From Protonemura montana (lineage: Eukaryota; Arthropoda; Insecta; Plecoptera; Nemouridae): DNA of 64,000 nt. The position numbers and the translations under genes were made by a program. The stretch is from the NCBI GenBank assembly GCA_947568835.1, contig OX387603.1, positions 13,850,651-13,914,650 of the forward strand, written 5' to 3'. Positions 1 to 11,444 of this stretch are shown piece after piece (within the stretch, counting starts at the first letter, position 1; every line of letters starts with the position of its first letter). The notes under the pieces were generated by a model. That model ran no database searches. It saw nothing but the letters and a program-made list of their open reading frames with translations, and was not told the origin of the DNA.

Positions 1-527
1 GCAAGAAACCATAATAGCTTTTTTATGGAGGACTTGGCTATTATGGTCATAAAAACAACGTGTTTTTGGTTGTTTTTTAGACTCGTGTCTTCTATATCTA
101 ACTGTTGAGAGGTCGGGAAAAATTCACAAGTTAACAGTTCGACTTCATAAGTAGCATTCAAAATCCAGTCGTAAATTAAGTATTCTGATATTTTTTCTGT
201 TAATGTCTTCAGTGGGCAGTAAATAAGCCCGGTTCTTTCTAATTTAAATTGCTAACACTTGCAACTGGTGGGACATTTTATTTTTATCAACGCTACTACT
301 ACCTCAAAAATCCATACCTAATCAGGGAATTTGGGAGTCAAACTCAACAAATACTTTAAAATCCTTTCAAAACTGTCTTTTCTATTGACCACAGATGGTA
401 AGCGCAACACTTGCCATTTGTGGCGACCCTGATGACCCCAGTTTTATTAGGATTTTTGAGAGAGTAGTAATGTTCACAATAACAGAAAAACGTTATTTCT
501 GCTTACTAACCACCTTTTCCTCTGCAG
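1..527 (+). other. Dystrophin intron (3' part)
   Basis: No coding exon is visible here. The interval ends in a polypyrimidine tract and an acceptor AG at 526-527, just before the first dystrophin exon in the window. The upstream gene body lies outside the window. Confidence 0.7.
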
Positions 528-3500
528 TGGACATGCTTGGCCTACCGGCGGCACTGGACTCATTTGACTCGCACGGGTTGCGAGCGCAGAACGACAAGCT
601 GATCGACGTGGTGGACATGGTGACGGTGCTATCGTCGCTGTACGACCTCATCACCACCGAGAACCCCGGCGGACTTGTCAATGTTCCGCTGTCGCTCGAC
701 CTAGCCGTCAACTGGCTGCTCAACGTCTATGACAGCCAACGCACGGGACAGATCCGCGTGCTTTCATTTAAGGTCGGCCTTGTGCTGCTCTGCAAAGGCC
801 ACCTCGAGGAGAAGTATCGGTGTAAGTGTTTTACAACTTGTTGGCACTTTTTTCTTTGGGATAACTGTTTTCTAGTTTTAATTAACTGCTAGGTTGAGAA
901 TTACTGACATTATAGACAGCTGTTTTATTCCTATTTCATATTCAGCAACTTTCTAGAAAGATTGTGAATAAATAAAATATCTTCGACCAGTGTTTAGCCA
1001 TTGTGAGATATTTCCCAGGGTTAACGAAGAGTTATTTTAAGTCTTATCTAGCTTAACCATCCAAAAACCAAACCAAAACCAAACCAAAAGCACATCATGA
1101 CCTATGATTAACCTGATTGACCTGTCAATTACTACTGAGATCACTATTGTGAAAAGATTAAATAAAGAGGTTGCATTTTCTCTTACCCGCAGACTTATTC
1201 CGGCTGATTGCGGATCCGAACCGCCTGGTAGACCAGCGGAAGCTGGGGCTCCTGCTTCATGACTGCATCCAAGTTCCACGGCAGTTGGGGGAGGTGGCGG
1301 CGTTTGGTGGCTCAAATATCGAGCCATCAGTGCGCAGCTGCTTCGAGAAGGCTGGCAAAGAGCGCACCGAGATCGAGGCCATACATTTCCTCAACTGGCT
1401 GCAGCAAGAGCCGCAGAGCATGGTTTGGCTGCCTGTACTGCACCGGCTGTCAGCTGCCGAGACTGCCAAGCACCAGGCCAAGTGCAACATCTGCAAGGAG
1501 TATCCAATTGTCGGCTTCAGGTGCGTGGTTTTGAGAATTTCATTGCTTGTTTACCGCTTTTATGAAACTTTCTCATAAAGTATTGGCTAAATCCTCAGAA
1601 CATTTTTTTTTGGGTGGGTGGCTGCATCCACCAAATCCCTTATTTCTTCGACCGCCCTTTACCATAGTCGTTTTTTTTTTTTACAAAATCACACCCAAAA
1701 AACCAAAATGCCAACATAAATATCAACAGCCACCACTGCCATTGACAATTTGTTGTTTTGAAACAAGTTTTATTGTGATTTTTTTTCAGGTACCGATGTT
1801 TGAAATGCTTCAATTTTGACATGTGTCAAAACTGTTTCTTCTCTGGCCGCAAAGCAAAGAATCACAAGCTTACACATCCTATGCAAGAGTACTGTACAGC
1901 TGTAAGTAGCCATAAAGTAAATAAGCTTGTCAAACGCGTTGATAGAACACCTCTTCAATGACTTGCGCCATTTTTCGACAGACCACGTCGGGCGAAGATG
2001 TGAGAGACTTCACACGAGCGCTGCGCAACAAGTTCAAGTCAAAACGTTACTTCAAGAAACATCCGCGAGTCGGTTACCTTCCTGTGCAGACCGTCCTCGA
2101 AGGTGACGCCCTCGAAAGTCCTGCCCCTTCGCCGCAACACTCAACGCTGGGCCACGAGATGCACTCGCGGTTAGAAATGTACGCATCGCGACTAGCTGAA
2201 GTCGAACTTAGGACCAGGAGTGATTCCACTCCTGACTCGTACGTATCATTTGATCGTGTGCCATCTTGCCTTCCAACCCAACCTGCACCCGTGTGGTCTC
2301 ACCTCACTTCCAATGAGCTCATGAAATTTCATCACATCTCACCAAATTTCACTTTCCTTTTCACGTTTCATTTTTTTTTTTAACTCACTCAACATGCTAA
2401 ATTTGCATTGCTTGTATTGTGTTGTGTGTCTCACCTAGCAAGAAAATGTACTAATTCTTTCTCATGGATGATCATTTTAATAGCAATCAAGTTTTTTAAA
2501 ACCTAGGCCCAGCCAATGTGTGCAATATGAAAAAATTGCAGTTTTGAACCAGCAAGTATGGACTAAGATTTGTTTTGACAAATTGAGTTTTCCTCTTTTG
2601 CTCACAACAATCACACAATTATTTAAAGCGTCTTCAACTCGTAGTACCGTCTTAGTGATTTTTCAGTTGGCAAATCTAATTTTTCAAATAAATGCAGGCT
2701 AATTTAAAACAGAAATATTAACTGTTTTCTGTTTTACAGGGATGATGAACACCACCTCATTGCACAGTACTGCCAATCGCTGAATGGCGGAGACTCGGGA
2801 CCTGTTCCTCGAAGCCCAGTTCAGATAATGGTGGCCATTGACCAGGAACAGCGAGAAGAGCTTGAGGCTATGATTCAGTGAGTATTTCCACTATTTGCTT
2901 GACCAGATGTAACAAGGAGACAATGTTAAAGAGAATGTAGCTGCAACTGTGCAAAACACTTTGCTCTCTACACTTACACTCTGGTTTATTCTTGCTATGC
3001 ACCAATTAACATTGTTTACCAAAGACCCAGTTTATGCAGGCTTTAAACTTCTTAACGCTTTGCCTAGTCATATCAAGACTGCAAGCAAGCTAAGTTTTAA
3101 ATCCAAATTAAAGGATTTCCTTTTAGATAGCTGCTTCTATACGCTAGACGAGTTTTACCGAGGACTGTTGTTTGCTGTTTACTACATTACATTTTGACTG
3201 TCTGTATATCTTTTGATCACCCTGACAATTAACACAATTGCAATTATAACATAGGTATATTTTGTATTTTATGGCTCATACAAACACAATTAGATTGTCA
3301 GTTGCCAAATAAGAATGCAATGCAGTGCTTGACTCTTATTTAAACTCGCATACACATTGCCTGGCAAGTCACTAGTTAATAGTATAAAAAAAAATCGACG
3401 TAGATTTGAAGCTAGTTGGTCATTTGGAAAATAGAGCTGAGAATATGAGTTTCTACTTCTCAATTTTTTTTGCATTCCCCCTTTTATAAATATAAATTAC

Positions 3501-5737
3501 ATGTGTTGTTACATGTTACACAAATTGTAACAAAAAAAACAAACAAAATGTAACAACAAATTACATGTTGTTACATGTGTTACTCATCTCATTCTCATTG
3601 TCCCATAAACTTTAACATATTTAGCAAACCCAACCTATACACATAATATTCACGTTCGACATATTCTATTCAGCTGAAATTCTACAAACTGTCCATTGCT
3701 TTCACAGTGAACTTGAAGAAGAGAATGCATCTTTGCAAGCGGAGTATGAGCGACTACGAGCCAAGCAAACACCCGACTCTACTCCTGACGAAAGCCACGT
3801 GAGCTCTCGACCGGGCGACTGTGACATGCTCAACGAAGCAAAGCTGCTGCGACAGCACAAAGGCCGACTTGAGGCCCGCATGCAGATACTCGAAGATCAC
3901 AATCGGCAGCTGGAGGCACAGTTGCAAAGGCTCAGGCAGCTCCTTGATGAGGTAACAGAGTCCACCTTTTTAAGACATACATTCAACGAATTATTTTTTA
4001 ACTGGTTTTACCAACTAGTAGTAGTCGTAGTAGTTGAAAAGTGATATGATTTTGAAAGAATCAGAACAACTTTTGAGAACAACTTGTTCCTGTTTCAGCC
4101 GAGTTCGAGTTCACCGTCGAAAACGGGAACGCTTCAGACTCGGTCTGTAACTGCGTCGCAGCTAGCGACGGATTCGCCAGCCAAGATTAACGGCCACTAC
4201 CACGACACTGGCAGTAAGAACCGCTCTATTTCTCATAAAATGTTATGTCATCCTAGCTCTAGGATATGCAGCCATCGTCACAACACATCACCAACATATG
4301 TGCTTACCAAACATCATTTCATAGGGACCTTCATAAGATTGATCTTATGAAGATCTTTATAAGATTGAAAGCAAGCTTTTCACACGAGTTTTTTATACTG
4401 AGCAAAAGTTATTTGTTTTCAATCAGCTTAGAAAATAGAAAGTTTTTGGATGGTACCGAGTGTCCGGGATTTGGGTTCTTAGTCGAAATATTTTAGCCTG
4501 CAATAAACCATGGTTGGCCACATTTTCCCTATTAGGACGGCATTTAGCCACTAGCACTTTGAGACTTGGGTTTTGAGTGAGCTAATTTCAGTTGGTCCTA
4601 AGGGGAGGGGTTGGTCCACCAGCTTAACAGCTCCACAAGCTATCATCGCATCTCTCTGGAAACAGCCGCTCGGTACCTTCATTCTCTTGCCTTGCTAGAA
4701 AATTATTTTCTAGACAATTTTGACTCATTGCCAGTCATTTATTGTAACCCTTGAGTGTCATTCATGGGACTAAACAGTGGTGTGTGTGTGTGTGTGGATT
4801 GCATTGGGTATGGAATTGGTGCTGGTGGCTTTGGTGATGGGCGCTAACGGGGCATGTGCGTGCCGTGTAGATGGCCGCTGGGATGGTGGAAGGAGCTTGG
4901 ACCGTGGGGACATGCGGCCGCCCCCTCCGCCACACTCCTCCATCAACGTGGTCAACAATGTTGGTAACCTTCACCACATGGCAGGTCAGCTGGATTGCCT
5001 ATCAAACAGGCTTTTATCAGTAGTCCCTGACAAAACACTCTGCTAATATGTCTTTATTTGCATGTCTTCATATTGTTATCTCTGGGATATTTACTAGATT
5101 GGGGTGCTTACTTGCTTTCTATTTTCTGGACACTCTTTTTTTGCCTTTTAGGTACGCTATGGAGACAGACTATGATACGTTCTTTCGCAAAAAATTGCTA
5201 CTGAATAATTATTTTCATTTTTGGCATCAATGCAATTCCATTCGATTAACGATATGTTTGGCGTGACTAATTTTCATGCTTGAATCAAATGTGCTCCACA
5301 AAATTGTTGTGGAATTTACCTCTAGTGCATAGGGCTTGGGAAGCAAAGCAAGGAATCAGGGTTGCTTGTTTCTTGTATGTATTCTGGGCTTTAGTTATGA
5401 AAAGGAATTGTCTGTTTTAATGCATAAGGAGAATGTTTTCAATTGAGCAAAAACAAAAATAAATATGTCTAATTAATGATTTTCTCTTTATATTTGCAAA
5501 CCCAGGACGAATTTAGGTATGAAGATGGAAACTAAAATACTTATAAACCTTTTAAAAACCCAGACAATTTTTGCTTGGAGCTAATGTGATTCTGTCTTCT
5601 CAGGAGATCTCGGACGCGTCGTTAGCGAACTTGTAACAGTGATGACAGACGACGATCAGAACTCGAGGTCAGCAAGCCTGAGCGACGAAGATGCACCTCC
5701 CCCTCCCCCGCCTAATCGCTTCAATCACAAGAAGTAA
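528..5737 (+). CDS. Dys: Dystrophin, C-terminal nine coding exons (5'-partial)
   Basis: Dystrophin links cortical actin to the dystroglycan complex at the plasma membrane. Coding exons are 528-821, 1193-1520, 1790-1901, 1982-2238, 2740-2877, 3708-3951, 4099-4213, 4871-4984 and 5604-5737 (stop TAA). All have GT-AG borders and the phases agree throughout. They give about 577 residues. In order these are: the EF-hand-like region ([18 protein letters not shown]), the rest of the cysteine-rich region with [20 protein letters not shown], a ZZ zinc finger with the pattern CNIC...CLKC...CQNC...H, the [10 protein letters not shown] segment, and a coiled coil ([35 protein letters not shown]) that in this family binds dystrobrevin. 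The end is proline-rich ([12 protein letters not shown]). Rod and actin-binding domains lie upstream of the window. Utrophin or dystrobrevin is less likely, because invertebrates usually have one dystrophin and this region matches it closely. Exon 4871-4984 is the least certain. Confidence 0.95.
3015..3197 (+). mobile_element. Non-LTR retrotransposon tail fragment
   Basis: This lies in the dystrophin intron between exons 2740-2877 and 3708-3951. A short open frame contains [18 protein letters not shown] followed by [10 protein letters not shown] and CFYTLDEF. This pattern (x-N-x-LP-x-x-IK, then FK-x-x-LK-x-FLL, then FY-x-x-x-EF) resembles the extreme C-terminus of many LINE reverse-transcriptase ORFs. 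Nothing else of the element was found. The identification rests on pattern memory, not on a search. Confidence 0.45.
4779..4796. repeat. (TG)n microsatellite
   Basis: A short run of TG dinucleotides in the dystrophin intron before exon 4871-4984. Confidence 0.85.
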
Positions 5738-6310
5738 CAATCATAGTGTTAAGTGTGGAACTATCTTACACGCCAAGTGTCAGCCGAAGCGTTAACGGAC
5801 ATATCCATCAGGTTTACATATCTTGTTAGTTACTCATTTATAATGCAAGTGAACTTTGCATTTTATGTTGTTGCACAAAAAACCGCATTTTGGTTATGCG
5901 TATCGTTTTGTAGCGATGTAATGTCAATGGAACCTGCCTCTTCTTCATGTGATGGCACAATTTGATTGGATCAGGTGAAGCAACTGCTAACCTGCACCCC
6001 CAAACCACATATCGGTATACCCTCTGAAACATCATTTTATAACGTACACTATGTCAGTAGCTGAAGTGTGTAAACTTTAAAATTATGCATAATAATAATA
6101 ATAATATTAATAATAATATGCTTAGTAATAATGGTAAAACTATTACTAATTCAAGTATCTACATAAAGTATAACCTATTCTGTTGAATCAAGATACATTT
6201 ATGTATAGACGAAATCTTCCACAAAATATATCCTAGCACAATATTTCTGATTGCAAAATCAGTTGGTTGTGCAAATATGACTGTAATAAAGAAGGGTCTT
6301 GAAGAACATG
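5738..6310 (+). other. Dys: Dystrophin 3' UTR with poly(A) signal
   Basis: AT-rich noncoding sequence follows the dystrophin stop. It includes a short imperfect (AAT)n stretch around 6088-6120. A canonical AATAAA lies at 6285-6290 and is the likeliest cleavage signal. Between 6310 and 6700 I see nothing else. Confidence 0.6.
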
Positions 6311-6703
6311 CATGATAACTAAAGCATAACAAATGTGGTTTTGATTTGCATAGTGATTAATGCCAATCTGTGTACTATCAACAGTCTCTGTTATAATGAA
6401 GGCAGCAATGAGCTTTTGGAATCGGCATTCGGTTTGAGAAACAAGGAAATAGCATATCTTGAGCAGAAGGTGTATTAACTGTATTCCTGCATTTTGTACA
6501 TCGCCACTAAAATGCGGTAGACTAGCTGGTGTAAAATAGGTAAACCCTTTAACATTGACCTGTGCTGTTCATCCATATTTTAATTTGTTAAGCTGTATAA
6601 AATACAATTTAAAAAACCATACTTGTATTATTAATTCTTAACATACTGTTATTACCTAACATTGATGTCTTACCAAACTGGCTCACAAACCATGCCAGTC
6701 ATG

Positions 6704-6760
6704 GGCGTCCGGAGGGGGGTGCAAGGGGGTGCGCTTGCACCCCCCTGGAAATAACATTCG
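6704..6760 (+). mobile_element. hAT-like transposon terminus, solo end
   Basis: The sequence starts CATGGGCGTCCGGAGG, then has a G-rich stretch and its complement (TGCGCTTGCACCCCCC) ending in CTGGAAA. The same end occurs at 10293-10375, and a related inverted end at 11213-11251. It is therefore one terminus of a dispersed DNA-transposon family. The sequence after it, to about 7140, may be internal element sequence, but no ORF supports this. Confidence 0.5.
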
Positions 6761-7361
6761 CCGTCACCTCTGTGCAGGACATTCCGTAACAGGGTGCTTG
6801 TTTCGCTCCACGCAACGAAATCAATTTTTAATTTTTACTGGCAGCAAACAAAGTATTGGTCCACGTTCCTTATTTCAAAAGAATCGGTAGGCTAACACCT
6901 TGTTTTTGACGGCTATCTTGCAGACACAAAACTCCGGGCCATCCAGAGCCGAATTACTCATTTCGCTGTAGTGCTGGTCGCCGCGAAACAAGTCCACTGG
7001 TTAAAATTTAACTCGGTAGTCAAAAAAGCAGAAAAAATCTTTCTCCGTGTTTGATGTTCCAGGACTGCAAGAAAGGCTATAGCAGACTAAAGTTCACTTA
7101 TCTGGCTGATCGCTGCTCCGGCGCCTCTGATCGCTGATATCATAAGGGAGCATGCATGTAATGCAAAATGTCTCCTGCAACTTAATTTGACTTGTAAATT
7201 GTGGTTATTGAAATTATTTTTCCCGTATCGACTTCGACATTAAAACATTGAAATGGTATGTGTTTGATGAGCGTAGCGAGCGAAACAATCCAACCCCATT
7301 TGCAATTTAAATCTATGCTTTAAATCATTTCACATGGTTGTCAGATTTTGGATTTGACTTC

Positions 7362-7772
7362 TAAAAAATGGGTGACCATCATACACATGACCAGTTCTGT
7401 TTGGGAGAGAGGTTAGGGGGTTGAAAGTTAGTTCAGCAACTTAACTCGCCTTGCTTATCAAGCTCTCGACAGCATGGATTTGTGGAGGAATCCAGTGGTT
7501 CGAGTTTTACCGTCCTTCAATTTTTTCAATTGCTGTCAATTATTCACTTGTTCAATTGCGGAGGAGTCGTTAAGCCAGTGGTCTCATTAGTGCTCGTCGA
7601 CAGGAGTAGACCACGTGCACCGGGTTTCTTATCCTCCCTTCTTAGTAAGGAAGGTAAATCATCATTTTCATCATCACTCACTCATTTACCGGCACTATTA
7701 GACCAGTGCTACATTGTCCGTTGTTAAAACAGTGCGTCGTTAAACGTCACTAATCAATCAATCAATCTGTAA
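7362..7772 (+). mobile_element. 5S-rRNA-derived SINE, head truncated
   Basis: It begins with TGGGTGACCATCATACACAT, which matches the end of the 5S-like head seen complete at about 8478-8575. The common body follows (GTTTGGGAGAGAGG, GGATTTGTGGAGGAATCC, an ACCGGGTTTCTTATCC-like block, a CATCATCACTCAC stretch, ATTAGACCAGTGCTACAT). It ends in an (AATC)n tail at about 7752-7768. It is noncoding, and the ORF across it is incidental. Confidence 0.65.
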
Positions 7773-7959
7773 GATCTGTAAGATAACACTACAACGCAGA
7801 AAATATCGAAAATATCGTTTGCAACAAGTTTTGCAACGAAAGTCTCACATATTTTTATCTCCCGATCGGACCTATTTTGAGGCAATGCCTATGCCTAAAA
7901 TTCAAAGCTATATTTCATAAAATTGTGTCAAGTAGCTGGGAACGAATGGCGTTGTCAAG

Positions 7960-8475
7960 AAATTTAGTTTGCCTGTGAACACTTTGAAGCTACTCGTGGT
8001 ACGTGTGAGTGCCACGGGACTGCCTATACGTACGGTTAATCCAACCATGACAAGTTTCAACTGAAATAATCGTCTAAAACGAGGCGAAAATTTGTCTCTT
8101 CGTACCAGGCGAGTAGCCGACCGAAGAGTATCACCTGAAACCTACTGCATCGCTGTTCAGGTGACGTCACAACACGTGCTCGATCGACCCCCGCCTCTTA
8201 CTTTCGATCGAGTGAGGCGCGGCTACCATTGGCTGACCGGTTTTCGAAGTGGATCTAGGTGATAACAGCAATGGCGTCCGCGGCTGCTATCACAGACCAA
8301 ATGTTTTCCTGGCATGAAGATGCTAAAGAACTGCAAATTCTCGTACTTGAATTGCAGATGTTTAATTAGATTAATTTTAACTATGTTAGCATTTGTTAGA
8401 TGTGAGTGTTCTTGACCAAATCAAGTCATACAGCGGGTCCAATTGCTTACGAGCCCTCCTCGAATCGTCACACCG
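7960..8475 (-). repeat. CRE/E-box repeat, copy A
   Basis: This is the reverse complement of the unit at 11445-12115 (copy B) and 14588-15233 (copy C). Shared landmarks are TGACGTCAC (a CRE), CACGTG (an E-box), GGTTGGATTAACCG, GGCGAGTAGCCGACC and ACGAAGAGACAAATTTTCG. A 5S-derived SINE follows immediately, so its outer boundary is uncertain. No transposase or RT reading frame is present, so the element class is unknown. Confidence 0.7.
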
Positions 8476-8705
8476 AACGGTTTGGCGTGCTGGAAACAGC
8501 GGTTCTCGTGAGATCACCGACGTTAAGCAACACTGCGCTGGATCACGTATTGGATGGGTGACCATCATACACATGATCAGTTATGTTTGGGAGAGAGGTT
8601 GAAGGAATGAAAGTTAGTACAGCAACTTCATTAGTCTTGCTTCTCAAACACTCGACTGCATGGATTTGTGGAGGAATCCTGCTGTTCGAGTTGCACATTC
8701 CTGAA
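8472..8705 (+). mobile_element. 5S-rRNA-derived SINE with complete head
   Basis: The head reads as a degenerate 5S rRNA gene: TTTGGCGTGCTGGAAACAGC, CGGTTCTCGTGAGATCACCG, ACGTTAAGCAACACTG, GTATTGGATGGGTGACC. The AAGC-to-GATGGGTGACC stretch corresponds to the internal control region (box A/IE/box C) of 5S genes. The SINE body follows (TTTGGGAGAGAGGTTG, GGATTTGTGGAGGAATCC), and the copy is then truncated. Such SINEs (SINE3-type) use the 5S promoter for Pol III transcription. Confidence 0.75.
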
Positions 8706-9828
8706 AGCCTTCCTGAAAAGTACCTAAATTTCAGCCGAACTTCTCCATTTCTATTCTCACCGTTTTCACAATGCTAAATGCCATTTAAATAAGCAGGTTA
8801 AGATGAAAACAGAAGTATCTGATTAGGTGTAACCATGGGGATGAGTCGCATAAATAGAGTTGGACATATTAAAACTGCCCGTTGGAAGAAATGTTGCCCA
8901 ACGTTGTACATGCAAATGTTACAAAGGAAACAAATTAGATTCACAGTTTTGTCAAAGGTTGTCAAACAAACCGTTTCCAAACTTTAAACTCTTGTTTATT
9001 TTTATCTTTTTTAGTTGATGGGTTTAATGCTTATTGAATGGCAAACACTATAATACGTGTAGACAATTTTTATCACCAACTCTCCCATCCCTATGGGGTG
9101 GTAATACAATACTACCATGTAGCAAGCGTGTTAACCTTATTCAGTGCGAAAAGATAAGAAATGCTTCAAAAATCATAAATGACGGAAAAATATAAGATAC
9201 AATAATTTAAAATCATATGAACATAATATAAAGCTCTTATCGACATAAATAAACAAAATAAAATAACGACTGGTCGTCTTCTGGACGCTACGTCGTTATC
9301 ATTGCGCGATTAAAGTGCTCAATTACACTAGTTTACCCCGAAGTTCTTAATTCACTGAGGTCTGCCACCCATTTCTCTTGTATTTATAGCAACATTACAT
9401 TGTTTCATCATCAAAAGTCACCTTTAAATTCACTGCCATCCAAAAATGAACCGTCATCAAAATGAATTTCTGTTCATTTGGTTTTATCAAGTGTGGCTTT
9501 AGCACCTGGTCACTGACAGACCCATTTGGTGAGACATCTCAGTCACAAAGATTAAAATAATTCTCATAATGCTTTACTTTTTAAAACAACTTTCAACCCT
9601 CGTACTAGACCATGCAGTACTCATAGTGCATGGTGGTATAAGGGTAAATTAACACCCTTTTTATGACTAGAACTCGTAATAATTATGAAAATACTGTTTG
9701 AAAGCTCAGAAATGGTAGTAGATATTTCAGCTTAGCTAAAAATTCATTTGTATTCAAAAATTAAAGCGCACATGCATCGGTATGCCCTCAAAGGCAGCGA
9801 GCGAGCGAACTGATTATTGTGGTGTAAT

Positions 9829-9852
9829 GATATAATAATAATAATAATAATA

Positions 9853-9912
<60 letters not shown>
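9829..9912. repeat. (TAA)n/(TTA)n microsatellite with inversion point
   Basis: About seven TAA units run directly into about twenty ATT units. The block is therefore a long AT palindrome that could fold back on itself. Confidence 0.9.
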
Positions 9913-9914
<2 letters not shown>

Positions 9915-10302
9915 TATTTATATTATGTAGCTTCTTTTACCGCCAATCCACAAATCTAAGCGCAAGCGATTTGAGGCGTGCGTAAGTTTTACCGCCCTTG
10001 GAATCGGCAGAAAAAAATCCAGAAATGGTGGTAATGGTGTCTTACCACCTGTGTTACCACCATGCCTCTTAGAGTTAAGAAAGAAAAAACATTTTCTTAT
10101 TGGCCGTTGCCAAGCAAAAAAAAAACACAATTTAAATGACTGTTAGGTTTGTAACGGAACACTGAAAAATCGAAGTAGATTCATATGATAGTATAGCTCT
10201 ACATAGTCAGAGCCTTACCGTTAAACTGTCTGCTGAGCAAACGAGCCGGCAACACGTGGTAACGGCAGCTGCCACACGATAACACTTGCGGCCATGGGTG
10301 TC

Positions 10303-10306
<4 letters not shown>

Positions 10307-10337
<31 letters not shown>
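10307..10337 (+). repeat. 31-base poly(G) run
   Basis: An uninterrupted run of 31 G lies in the left end of the hAT-like element, where the copy at 6704 has only G6. A second run of 23 G is at 15344-15366. Both could form G-quadruplexes, and both are error-prone for sequencing. Confidence 0.9.
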
Positions 10338-10338
<1 letters not shown>

Positions 10339-10792
10339 GCACGGAAGATGCGCTTGCACCCCCCTGGAAATCTTCAAACATTAAAAAATTATCACTCTAT
10401 AAGGCTTTGTTGTTTTATCATTCAAAGGGCAAGTTAAACATATTCTCTCATCTAATTGATCAAAATAGTGCCATTTAAACGGAAAACGCTAAATTTGTAT
10501 TGCATTCATAGAGAGGAAAGGTGAGTGACCATCCAACCTTTCCAGCAAAAAAATCGCGGCGTAATTCTATGAAACTGGGATCCTACAAGAGTTCACTTTG
10601 CAGGTACCTACATAGCCCCCAAAATTCTCCCTCGTGATTCCAATTCCGCGAACAGAATTTTACACTTAATAAAGTTTTAGTTTTCCTACCGGTCGAACCC
10701 AACTTTACGTAAATCAGTTATGTGTCGGGAGCGACTCGAGTAGGGTGGTGTGTTAGCCCGGGGTTTTATTAAAGTTTGTTGATTGTAAGAGG

Positions 10793-11119
10793 ATGGATAT
10801 ACGCAATTTTTTTAGTGCGAGTGTGAAGAGAAAGGCGAATGATGACGAGCGTGAAATTTCGGACAGCCATGGCAACAGCGATCGCAGTATTGAAAGTGCA
10901 TGTGCATCTACATCGACGACGGCGTATTCCGGAAATCCAATACCAGCCTTTGAAACTGAATGTGATCTAGGTCCTCAAGCTGCTTTGGATATTGGCCACT
11001 TCGTGAATCAGTACCTAACCGACAAACTGAGACATACGCTGGTGACAAAACCATGGTCTCCGAGTGCATTTAAAGCTGACGCGCACAGTGGCGGTAGGCG
11101 AATGTTTCGCCCAGACTAG
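10793..11119 (+). pseudogene. hAT transposase N-terminal fragment
   Basis: A 108-codon frame starts MDIRNFFSASVKRKAND, which resembles the MDIR-x-FF basic start common in ZMYM-type hAT proteins. It continues with ECDLGPQAALDIGHFV, similar to the family's 'DLG' segment. After GGRRMFRPD it meets TAG at 11117-11119, and the frame past it quickly becomes low-complexity. It has no zinc finger, no catalytic acidic residues and no hAT dimerisation domain. It is a truncated, non-functional remnant. Confidence 0.5.
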
Positions 11120-11444
11120 TTTTCATTCAACAATATATTTAAAACGTGCGATTCTTCCCCCCCCACCCCCCTTCAACACAGTTGGAGCCGTTTTGTCGAT
11201 ATTCTTGGAAGCATTTGCACCCCCCTGGAAAAAATCCTACTGACGCCCATGCCCGAAAGATAACGTAGAAACCTACAGAAAGGAACCCTACAGTGGCAGA
11301 CGCCAGGCTGATCATGTAAGTTAGCATGAGACAAATCAGTGTATCTCAACGAGTCAAGGGAATGCAGAAGATTATTAACCTTAAAGGGTTAATAAGAATA
11401 CCGACAGATTCCATTTCCTATGTAGACATAACGGTGCAATCCGG

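Larger units (their letters stand above)
10293..11251 (+). mobile_element. Defective hAT-like DNA transposon
   Basis: The left end starts CATGGGTGTCCGG. The right end is inverted and ends CTGACGCCCATG. Both ends carry the same G-rich/C-rich subterminal block (TTGCACCCCCCTGGAAA). Inside is an ORF at 10793-11119 that looks like the N-terminus of a ZMYM/TTF-type hAT transposase. The element is only ~0.96 kb, so the catalytic and dimerisation regions are missing. Target-site duplications are not obvious. Confidence 0.6.

Noticed and set aside
5048..5266. ORF in the last dystrophin introns as an extra exon
   Set aside because: The Cys/Phe-rich translation has no dystrophin similarity, and exons 4871-4984 and 5604-5737 already join in frame.
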